The notes below the pieces were generated by a model that saw only the letters and a program-made list of their open reading frames with translations, was not told where the DNA came from and did no database searches. Source: Bacillota bacterium (GTDB lineage Bacteria > Bacillota > Clostridia > Caldicoprobacterales > DTU083). Taken from it: a DNA stretch of 45,976 bases. Both the position numbers and the translations under genes were made by a program. Numbering within the stretch: position 1 is the stretch's first letter; each line of letters opens with the position of its first letter. The stretch is from positions 1 through 45,976 of the forward strand of contig JAKPIB010000016.1 in NCBI GenBank assembly GCA_029549985.1, in the 5' to 3' direction. Shown here piece by piece: positions 15,953 through 22,633 of this stretch.

Positions 15953-16956
15953 TGGTAAAGGTATCGGACAGTTCACCCCTGGATAAGGTAAGAGTCAAAG
16001 GCGGCGATTTCTACGCAGGAGGCAAGAAGCTCTGGATCAATGGCACCAACACGCCCTGGAACAGCTGGAACGACTTTGGCGGCAGCTATGATGAGAAGTG
16101 GTGGGATGAGCATTTTGCCCTGCTCCATGCCCACGGCATAAATGCTGTAAGGATATGGATCTCCTGCGACGGCACGGTCGGCATAAACATAGATGATAAC
16201 GGCCTTGTGACCGGCGTGACTGACAAATACTGGTCTGACCTGGATTCGCTCTTTTCTCTGGCTCAAAAGCACCGGCTCTACATCATGGCTACGACCATGT
16301 CCTTTGACCACTGCAAGTATGCCCATGGCAGGTATAAAAGCTGGAGAAACATGATAAAAAGCGAAAAGGCAGTGGACAGCTATATAGAAAACTATCTCCT
16401 GCCTTTGGTTGAACGGTATAAGGGCAACACGGCCCTTTGGTCGATCGACCTTTGCAACGAGCCTGACTGGATAAATGAGAACAAGGAGTGCGGCGAGATC
16501 CCCTGGGATCTCCTTACCAGGCTCTTTGCCAAATCGACCGCTGCCATACACAAGACAAGCGACATCCTGGTCACGGTAGGCATAGCGGTCATAAAAAACA
16601 ATAAATATGTGAATGATGGTTCCATGCTGGCCGCCCTCAATGACAGGGCAGCCTGCCTGGACTTCTATTCCCCCCATCACTATCCCTGGATGATCCCCCA
16701 CTTTGGCATACCCTTTTATACCACACCCGAAAAATACGGGGTAGAGCCAGGAAAGCCTGTAGTGATTGCCGAGTGTCCGCCCCTGGGCACGCCGGGCAGG
16801 TCGCTCACCGAGGACTATGTATCAGCCTTTGAAAACGGCTGGCATGGCATCATGCCCTGGACCTCCAACGGTGTTGATACATGCGGCAGCCTTGAAGATA
16901 TGAAGGAGACCCTGAAGCTGATGCTGGAAAACCACCGGGATGTGATACTCCCCTGA
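15952..16956 (+). CDS. GH5-like glycoside hydrolase, apparently intracellular
   Basis: This 334-residue TIM-barrel hydrolase of clan GH-A is probably an endo-mannanase or cellulase-like family 5 protein. It has NGTNTPWNSWNDFGG near the N-terminus, GINAVRIWI, acid/base Glu in IDLCNEPDW (about residue 170), FYSPHHYPW, nucleophile Glu in VIAECPP (about residue 274) and MPWTSNG. Both catalytic acids are present. There is no signal peptide, unusual for a polymer-degrading enzyme, so the substrate may be an intracellular glycan or glycolipid. The ATG overlaps the preceding stop (TGATG) with AAGGAG upstream, implying translational coupling to the repeat-protein gene. Confidence 0.82.
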   Translation: MVKVSDSSPLDKVRVKGGDFYAGGKKLWINGTNTPWNSWNDFGGSYDEKWWDEHFALLHAHGINAVRIWISCDGTVGINIDDNGLVTGVTDKYWSDLDSLFSLAQKHRLYIMATTMSFDHCKYAHGRYKSWRNMIKSEKAVDSYIENYLLPLVERYKGNTALWSIDLCNEPDWINENKECGEIPWDLLTRLFAKSTAAIHKTSDILVTVGIAVIKNNKYVNDGSMLAALNDRAACLDFYSPHHYPWMIPHFGIPFYTTPEKYGVEPGKPVVIAECPPLGTPGRSLTEDYVSAFENGWHGIMPWTSNGVDTCGSLEDMKETLKLMLENHRDVILP

Positions 16957-16986
16957 TTGATTCACTCAGATAACGAGTCCGGATAT

Positions 16987-17024
16987 GGCATGGTGGATCA
17001 CCTCTTTAGCTGGTTCACCATGCC
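16987..17024. repeat. 9-bp inverted repeat across the flgG stop
   Basis: GGCATGGTG (16987-16995) and CACCATGCC (17016-17024) are perfect complements with a 20-nt loop that holds the flgG stop codon. Neither strand has a T-run, so it is not a standard terminator. It sits where the plus-strand cassette and the flagellar operon converge. Confidence 0.5.
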
Positions 17025-17780
17025 CCACATCTCATCTGCAGCCGTTATGCTCTTTGTATTGAGTTCATAGGCCCGCTGGGTTGCGAGCATGTTTACGAGC
17101 TCTTCCGTCAAATCCACATTGGACTCTTCCAGAAAACCCTGCCGGATAATGCCAAACCCCTCAGTATCCAGATTTGAAGCCACTTCAGTCCCGTTTCGGA
17201 CTGCGAACATGTTACCTCCGATCGCTGTCAGGCTTCCCTTGTCTGCCACACTGAAAAGCCGTATCCTTCCCAGGACTACGTTCACCCCATCTTTATTGGC
17301 GGTAACAAGGCCATCTCCGCTGATGGTGACATCCTCATCATTATATTGGCTGAGCGGAGCATAGGCATCCATTACTACATAGTAGCCATGGCTGTCTGTG
17401 AGCCTTCCCTCGGCATCTACCCTGAAAGCTCCGTCCCGCGTGAGGTAGAAGCCTCCGTTGCCGTCAACCAGACCAAAAAAGCCTTCTCCGTCTATGGCCA
17501 GGTCATATGTATTGTGTGTTTCCTTGAGTATCCCGGGTTCAAAGCTTCTGGCCAAATCCTTCGCCCTGCTGCCGGTGCCGATCTCAAGCTGCCTTTGCCT
17601 TGCTTCCTCCGTCTGGGGCACGCCACGGTCTGCTAACCTGTCATACACAAGATCCTCGAACTCGACCCTTTGGCTTTTGTACCCTGTGGTCTGTGCATTG
17701 GCTATGTTATTGGCTATTGAGTCCATCCTCCGTTGCATGGCGTCCATACTGGTTCTTCCCGTATGCAGGATTTTGAACAT
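16998..17780 (-). CDS. flgG: Flagellar basal-body rod protein FlgG type
   Basis: This is an extracytoplasmic axial protein of the distal rod, exported by the flagellar secretion system. The 260 residues have the N-terminal axial motif SMDAMQRRMDSIANNIANAQTTGYK, mid-domain DLAIDGEGFFGLVDGNGGFYLTRDGAFRVD, and C-terminal GFLEESNVDLTEELVNMLATQRAYELNTKSITAADEM. It is the last gene of the long flagellar operon, 15 nt after flgF. AGGAGG precedes the ATG. FlgF and FlgG are close paralogs in Clostridia, so the exact name rests on order and the strong FlgG-like C-terminus. Confidence 0.85.
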   Translation of the reverse strand: MFKILHTGRTSMDAMQRRMDSIANNIANAQTTGYKSQRVEFEDLVYDRLADRGVPQTEEARQRQLEIGTGSRAKDLARSFEPGILKETHNTYDLAIDGEGFFGLVDGNGGFYLTRDGAFRVDAEGRLTDSHGYYVVMDAYAPLSQYNDEDVTISGDGLVTANKDGVNVVLGRIRLFSVADKGSLTAIGGNMFAVRNGTEVASNLDTEGFGIIRQGFLEESNVDLTEELVNMLATQRAYELNTKSITAADEMWGMVNQLKR

Positions 17781-17795
17781 TTTTTATACCTCCTG

Positions 17796-18551
17796 TTATA
17801 ACCGCCCTATTTCATTTACGGCCTTGTCCAGAGTCTCATCTATGGATTGGATGGCCTTCTGGTTGGATTCAAAGCTGCGGGCTATTTCGATCAGCTTGAC
17901 CAGCTCATCCAGGGGATTGACATTTGATTGCTCCAAAAAGCCCTGCCTTACTACATACTGATCTGCCGGAGCCGGCGCGCCCGCCGCGACGGCATACATG
18001 TTTTCTCCCAGCCTGTGCAATGCCTGCAGGTCCAGGAATGTGACTATATTAAGCTGGACCCTTCGCCCACCCGGCAGGACAATGGTGCCGTCGCCGGTGA
18101 CCTGAAAATCCTCCGTACCGACGGTTATGCTGTTGAGATCTCTGTCCAGCACCAGACAACCGTTCCCGGCAGTCAGCCGTCCCTCACTGTCCAGCCTGAA
18201 GCCTCCGTCCCTCGTGTAGGCATATTCGCCGTTTGGAAGCTGTACCGTAAAAAATCCCTCACCGTCTATGGCCATATCCAGTGGATTGTTCGTTTCCTTC
18301 AGCAGGCCCTGCTCAAAGTCCGTATAAATATCATCCACCATGACTCCCAGTTGCATGGTGCCGATGGGTCTCAGCCTGCCGTCAGGGCTATTTGACCTGT
18401 TGGCGATATTCACATCGTCAAAGGCTCTGGCGATAAGCTCCTGCTTTTTGAATCCGCCGGTTTCGATATTGGCCAGATTGTTCGATACATTTTCCAGCTT
18501 TTTTTGCAGGGTTATCATCCCTGTTGCACTGGTATAGAGTCCACGGATCAT
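17796..18551 (-). CDS. flgF: Flagellar basal-body rod protein FlgF type
   Basis: This proximal/distal rod axial protein has 251 residues. It opens MIRGLYTSATGMITLQKKLENVSNNLANIETGGFKKQ, then NPLDMAIDGEGFFTVQLPNGEYAYTRDGGFRLDSEG. It ends with GFLEQSNVNPLDELVKLIEIARSFESNQKAIQSIDETLDKAVNEIG, where the DExxD ending resembles FlgF/FlhO. The ATG at 18551 overlaps the stop of the small ORF before it (ATGA), with GGAGG 7 nt upstream. It may equally be called FlhO in the Bacillus scheme. Confidence 0.85.
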   Translation of the reverse strand: MIRGLYTSATGMITLQKKLENVSNNLANIETGGFKKQELIARAFDDVNIANRSNSPDGRLRPIGTMQLGVMVDDIYTDFEQGLLKETNNPLDMAIDGEGFFTVQLPNGEYAYTRDGGFRLDSEGRLTAGNGCLVLDRDLNSITVGTEDFQVTGDGTIVLPGGRRVQLNIVTFLDLQALHRLGENMYAVAAGAPAPADQYVVRQGFLEQSNVNPLDELVKLIEIARSFESNQKAIQSIDETLDKAVNEIGRL

Positions 18552-18769
18552 CTGCTGACCTCCCCTTCCTTACCACCTGATATGGCCCTGACCTCATCCT
18601 CATAGATCATGCCCATGTCCCTTGCCATGCTCTCTATCTCCTTGGGCGATGGTTTCCTGCCGGAAAACGGCAGAATGAGGATGCAGGCAAGCACTATGCC
18701 TATTCCTATGCCCAGGACCAGCTCGCCTGTGATCCTGTTCTTTATTTTTGCAATAATCTCTGTATTAAT
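18548..18769 (-). CDS. Small membrane protein with non-standard start (unknown)
   Basis: An open frame of about 73 codons fills the gap between the DUF6115-like gene and flgF and ends in a TGA that overlaps the flgF ATG. It encodes one membrane helix (LVLGIGIGIVLACILILPF), then KPSPKEIESMARDMGMIYEDE, a conserved-looking helix, and a charged tail. The frame has no ATG, GTG or TTG before the membrane helix; the first GTG falls inside it. An ATT at 18769 lies 4 nt after GGTGAGG and overlaps the end of the upstream gene by 28 nt. I recall similar short helix-plus-'KEIE.A..GM.Y' proteins at this spot in other Clostridia, sometimes called MltG-like. The start is uncertain. Confidence 0.55.
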   Translation of the reverse strand: MNTEIIAKIKNRITGELVLGIGIGIVLACILILPFSGRKPSPKEIESMARDMGMIYEDEVRAISGGKEGEVSR

Positions 18770-19170
18770 AGGACCTCACCCTTCCCCATGTTTAATGAAG
18801 TGGCTATCTCATCTACGGACATGTTGCATTTCATCATTTTATCTATTTTGGATACGACATCGCTGTAATCCTGGGCTTCTTCCTGCTCCCTGCCCTTGCT
18901 GCCGTCATCGGGCATGCTGAGCATATTCCCGACACTATGCTGAATGAGGGCAAGATTGTTGATGATCTCCTCAGTCCTTTGCTCTATGAAGCCCACCCTG
19001 TTCAAGAGCTCCTGATTCAAAGCCATCAGTTTTATATATTCACCCTTGTCCCTTTCCTGAACGGACATGACCTCCCTGAAAGCCTGACCGCGCCGCTTTG
19101 TTTCATTTTCCTTAAGCTTGATGCCGGTTATGATCAATATGATACCTATAGCTAAAAGCACATAAATCAA
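18742..19170 (-). CDS. DUF6115-like membrane protein of the flagellar operon
   Basis: The protein is about 142 residues. An N-terminal membrane helix (IYVLLAIGIILIITGIKL) precedes a coiled-coil middle, an acidic linker, and a C-terminal helix-turn-helix-like segment (SVDEIATSLNMGKGEVLLIQRLL). That final segment is the hallmark of the uncharacterised proteins found next to sigD in Firmicutes. I chose TTG at 19170 because GGTGG lies 7 nt before it and the membrane helix starts there; the longer frame from 19209 would overlap sigD. The role is unknown; a membrane-tethered HTH suggests binding of another protein or DNA. Confidence 0.65.
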   Translation of the reverse strand: MIYVLLAIGIILIITGIKLKENETKRRGQAFREVMSVQERDKGEYIKLMALNQELLNRVGFIEQRTEEIINNLALIQHSVGNMLSMPDDGSKGREQEEAQDYSDVVSKIDKMMKCNMSVDEIATSLNMGKGEVLLIQRLLQK

Positions 19171-19186
19171 AGTCTGTCCACCGCCT

Positions 19187-19909
19187 TTACATTGTATCCA
19201 GCAATTCACGGAGCCTGGCTAATACTCTCCCGTGTATCTGGGAGACCCGGGATACGGTGACATTGAGGATCTCACCAATTTCCTTCAAGGTAAGCTCTTC
19301 CTTATAGTATAGGTTCAGGACAAGCCGTTCTTTCTCTGTCAGCTTTTCTATCACCTTCTTCAGCAGTTCCCTTCTTTCCCTGATCAGGGCCTCCTCCTCC
19401 GGTGTCAGCATGTTGGTATCGCTGATGGCATCAGAAAGCCGAAGCTCATCATCCTCTCCGGAAAATAGGATCGCCTCAAGGGAGTACTGGGACAAAAGAT
19501 GTATGCTGCTTTCCACCTTGTATAGCTGATATGGGCTTATTGATAGAAATTTGCAAAGCTCATCATCATCAGGCTCCCTTTGAAGCTCTTGTCTCAGCTT
19601 GCTGCGGGCAGCGCTGATCTCCTTCGATTTCTTCAGCATGTCCCTGGAGATCCTGCTGCTTTTCCTGCATTCATCCAATATGGCACCGTTGATGCGCCAC
19701 TTTGCATATGTCTGGAAGGGGACTCCTTTTGAGGCATCGAACCGGTTGATCGCATCGATTAGGCCCAATACACCGACGCTTATCAGATCTTCCTTGTCAA
19801 AATCAGCGGAATGACCGACATTGATACGGTCTGCGATCCTTCTGACCAGGGGCAGATACTGAATGATCATAGCTTCCATTTCTGATTTGCGATCAGGTAC
19901 CGAACTCAT
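19187..19909 (-). CDS. sigD: Flagellar sigma factor SigD/FliA (sigma-28)
   Basis: This RNA polymerase sigma factor serves late flagellar genes. The 240 residues hold region 2 (DKEDLISVGVLGLIDAINRFDASKGVPFQTYAKWRINGAILDECR), region 3 (ARSKLRQELQREPDDDELCKFLSI) and region 4 (LTEKERLVLNLYYKEELTLKEIGEILNVTVSRVSQIHGRVLARLR). Its targets are visible in this window as two TAAA-N15/16-GCCGATAT promoters before flaG and the flagellins. The ATG overlaps the stop of the PilZ gene (ATGA), with AGGTGA upstream. Its place near the end of the flagellar operon is usual for Firmicutes. No FlgM anti-sigma gene is in the window. Confidence 0.93.
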   Translation of the reverse strand: MSSVPDRKSEMEAMIIQYLPLVRRIADRINVGHSADFDKEDLISVGVLGLIDAINRFDASKGVPFQTYAKWRINGAILDECRKSSRISRDMLKKSKEISAARSKLRQELQREPDDDELCKFLSISPYQLYKVESSIHLLSQYSLEAILFSGEDDELRLSDAISDTNMLTPEEEALIRERRELLKKVIEKLTEKERLVLNLYYKEELTLKEIGEILNVTVSRVSQIHGRVLARLRELLDTM

Positions 19910-20598
19910 AGCATGTCACCTTTTCTGATCATTTCCCTTAGTCTTTCAAAGATAAATCCTATGATTTTATCCCGTCTGGCCTCAGGTATGTCGATGAATT
20001 CTATTCCGGAATGGAAGGCGGGCTGATCTCCGCCCATGTTCTTTATACACCTGACCACCCTGCCCTTAACTGCTATGTTGAGCTCATCTGCCTTCATTAT
20101 CAGTACGAGCAGGGCGCCTGGTGTAACAGGCGTTTTCGTGTTGAGCTTCATCCCGCCGCCGCTAAGGTCCAAGGTGCTGCACCGCAGCCAGGAGCCCCTG
20201 TACAGGGCTTCGACCTCTTCCGGCGTCTTTTCCCTGAGGAGCTTGTCTATATCATCCTGGGCCTCGGTATAAAGAACCGGAACTATCAGGGGCACCCTGA
20301 CATAATTCCTTCTTTGTATCTTGTCATAACTGTCAGGTATGGTTATGCGATACAGAGGTATATTATCCATGACCCGTTCGATCACTTTCAAGGTGAACAT
20401 GTATACCTTGCTGCCTTCACCAAAATAGACACATTCCACTGTCTCTCCCACGGGCAGCATACGCCGTTGGAGACCTTCAAGAGGGACTGTCACGAGCAGG
20501 CTGTCCGGCCTGACATCTTGTATGAGGCTGCTGCACTCGGCATTTCCCTCGAGTATGAATTCTATTTTGTTGTTGATTCGAAAGTCTATCGGTTTCAC
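19906..20598 (-). CDS. YcgR/PilZ-domain flagellar brake protein
   Basis: The 230-residue cyclic-di-GMP receptor is predicted to slow or bias the motor. An N-terminal YcgR-type domain (PIDFRINNKIEFILEG) is followed by a PilZ domain with the c-di-GMP motif RRNYVRVPL (RxxxR) and DLSGGGMKLNT (D-x-S-x-G-G). GTG codons at 20607, 20604 and 20598 compete; 20598 has GAGGTGG 5 nt before it and gives the usual short N-terminus. It overlaps sigD by 4 nt and follows flhG closely. In many relatives the cheB-A-W-C-D block lies between this gene and sigD; here it is absent. Confidence 0.88.
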   Translation of the reverse strand: MKPIDFRINNKIEFILEGNAECSSLIQDVRPDSLLVTVPLEGLQRRMLPVGETVECVYFGEGSKVYMFTLKVIERVMDNIPLYRITIPDSYDKIQRRNYVRVPLIVPVLYTEAQDDIDKLLREKTPEEVEALYRGSWLRCSTLDLSGGGMKLNTKTPVTPGALLVLIMKADELNIAVKGRVVRCIKNMGGDQPAFHSGIEFIDIPEARRDKIIGFIFERLREMIRKGDML

Positions 20599-20608
20599 CC
20601 GCACCACC

Positions 20609-21481
20609 TCAGCTAAATACTTTCACCAGGCGGCTATAAACCTCTTTGATCGATTGGATCCTGCTCCTGCTGCCGGGCATCCCGATGAGCCTGTCAGCGA
20701 TCTCATTGATGCTTCTGCTGGCAGGACACCCGGGATACTGCAACAGAAAGGGCTCCTGGACCATGACCGCCTGTACGACCTTGGGATCATCTGGTATGCA
20801 GCCCAGGCTCTCAAGCCTGGTGTGCAAAAATGTATCCGTTGTTTTATTGAGGTTTTCAAAGGTGGTTCTGGCCAGCTCCAAACTTACACTTCTGTTGACA
20901 ATGACCTTGATGTTTTTCTTCAGCCCGTACTGTGCTAGAACCTTTATGACGCTGTATGCATCGGTTATGGCAGTAGGTTCCGGACTTGTTACCAGGATCA
21001 GCTCATGGGAGAAGGCAATAAAGGACAGGAGGTTTTTCGATATGCCAGCGGCAGTATCTATGAATATGGTATCTATGCCCTCCAGAGTAAGGAACTGCTC
21101 TGAAATGGACTTATGCTGTTCAACATCCAGTGTGGCCAGCTCCATGATCCCTGAACCGCCAGGCAGTATTTTCATATCATACGGGCCTGTCAGTATGGTG
21201 TCTCTGAGCAGACGTCCATGAGCAACAACGTCATATAGCGTATACCTGGGCAGCAAACCCAGCATGACATCCACATTTGCCATGCCCAGGTCCGCATCGA
21301 TGATGAGCACCCTTTTGCCTCTCTGCTGAAGTGCGATAGCCAGGTTTACAGCAACGCTGGTTTTACCGACTCCCCCTTTGCCGCTGGCTATCGTGTAGAT
21401 ACTGATGCTGCGTCCGGGCATTTCTTGAGGCTTGTCCAGCTTCTCCCTGACAAGGGCCCTCAACCTTTCAGCCTGATCCAT
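20609..21481 (-). CDS. flhG: Flagellar site-determining ATPase FlhG (MinD-like)
   Basis: This is a membrane-associated P-loop ATPase that, with FlhF, sets flagellar number and position. The 290 residues have the deviant Walker A GKGGVGKTSVAVNLA, DADLGMANVDVMLG, an IDTAAGISKN switch and a C-terminal helix for membrane binding. About 26 residues precede the P-loop (QAERLRALVREK), the extension that activates the FlhF GTPase and carries the DQA motif; here it begins MDQAERL. It starts right after the flhF stop, with GGGGGTG upstream. Confidence 0.92.
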   Translation of the reverse strand: MDQAERLRALVREKLDKPQEMPGRSISIYTIASGKGGVGKTSVAVNLAIALQQRGKRVLIIDADLGMANVDVMLGLLPRYTLYDVVAHGRLLRDTILTGPYDMKILPGGSGIMELATLDVEQHKSISEQFLTLEGIDTIFIDTAAGISKNLLSFIAFSHELILVTSPEPTAITDAYSVIKVLAQYGLKKNIKVIVNRSVSLELARTTFENLNKTTDTFLHTRLESLGCIPDDPKVVQAVMVQEPFLLQYPGCPASRSINEIADRLIGMPGSRSRIQSIKEVYSRLVKVFS

Positions 21482-22633
21482 TTATGTCCGCACCCCCGTC
21501 AATATATAGTCCAGGAGATCCTCCCTGGTCACCTCCCTGATATCATCCGGAACGACCTGGCCTGTTGTTATATAGCAAATCGGTTTGTCTGAATATTTGC
21601 TGATATTGATGATATTGCCGTAATACTGGGTCTCATCCATCTTGGTGAGTATTATGGAGTCGAATCCAATGGCCTCGTAGTTCTGGACTATCGCTTTCAG
21701 ATCGTTTTTCCTGGTAGCGGCACTGACAGCCAGGATATTCCTTTTATCCTCCACGACATCCAGAAGGTCCCTGGTCTCCAGCAGCTGATCCCTGTTGAGC
21801 GAACTCCTGCCTGTGGAATCGATCATTATGAGATCACAGTGCCCGAGCTTTTCCAGGGCATTTATCAAATCTGCCTTTGTATACACGATCTCCAATGGTA
21901 TGTTCAGAATACCGGCATAGGTCCTAAGCTGTTCCACCGCCCCGATCCTATAGGTATCCAATGTTATAAGGCCGACGCTTTTCTTGTTATAGAGCATTTC
22001 CTGGGCAGCTATCTTGGCAATCGTCGTTGTTTTTCCCACTCCGGTAGGCCCGATCAGTGCCCATACCTTTTCATTCATGCTTCTGCTTGCTATACAGTTG
22101 GACAATATGTTCTCAAAATACCTGGTCACTGCCTCCGGACCGGCATTTGCTTCCGGGGCATTGCCGCATTCCACGGAAAAGCCTTCTATGATCTCCTCAT
22201 CCACATCCATATCCCGGAGGTGATTTATGACCCTTTCTATATAGTCCTTGCTGGCTTCGCCGGTTTGCCCCGCCTGGCTTATCAGCATGGTGACCAGCTG
22301 CTTCAGTTCCTTGAGCTCTTTCTCCAGGCGGCTTTCCGTTTCGTCTGCCTTTTTTGCCTCATCTCCCTGCAGGCCTGCAGCGGTTTGGCCCTTTTCAGCA
22401 GTCTGACTGTCTCCCGCATTCATGATCTTGCCGGCATTGCTTAAGGCAGGGCCTGTATCCTGCCTGTTTTCGACCGCTGCAGTCACCTCAAGGACCTGGG
22501 GCTTGAACAGGCCCAGTATGCCCCTCTGCCTGATCCGCCTGGTACTGACGATTACCGCATTGCTGCCAAGCTCATAACGGATCCGTGTCATTGCTTCGGT
22601 CATGTTGTTCACAAGGTATCTCTTAATTACCAT
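21482..22633 (-). CDS. flhF: Flagellar GTPase FlhF (SRP family)
   Basis: This SRP-type GTPase guides the site of flagellar assembly. The 383 residues have a variable basic/acidic B-domain (about 1-110), an N-domain and a G-domain. Nucleotide motifs are G1 GPTGVGKTTT (near residue 195), GLITLDTYRIGAVEQL, G3 DLIMIDSTGRS and G4 TKMD. GGTGAG lies before the ATG at 22633. The gene overlaps the 3' end of flhA by 11 nt. The B-domain is rich in Ala/Gln/Glu and is the least conserved part, as is usual. Confidence 0.93.
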   Translation of the reverse strand: MVIKRYLVNNMTEAMTRIRYELGSNAVIVSTRRIRQRGILGLFKPQVLEVTAAVENRQDTGPALSNAGKIMNAGDSQTAEKGQTAAGLQGDEAKKADETESRLEKELKELKQLVTMLISQAGQTGEASKDYIERVINHLRDMDVDEEIIEGFSVECGNAPEANAGPEAVTRYFENILSNCIASRSMNEKVWALIGPTGVGKTTTIAKIAAQEMLYNKKSVGLITLDTYRIGAVEQLRTYAGILNIPLEIVYTKADLINALEKLGHCDLIMIDSTGRSSLNRDQLLETRDLLDVVEDKRNILAVSAATRKNDLKAIVQNYEAIGFDSIILTKMDETQYYGNIINISKYSDKPICYITTGQVVPDDIREVTREDLLDYILTGVRT

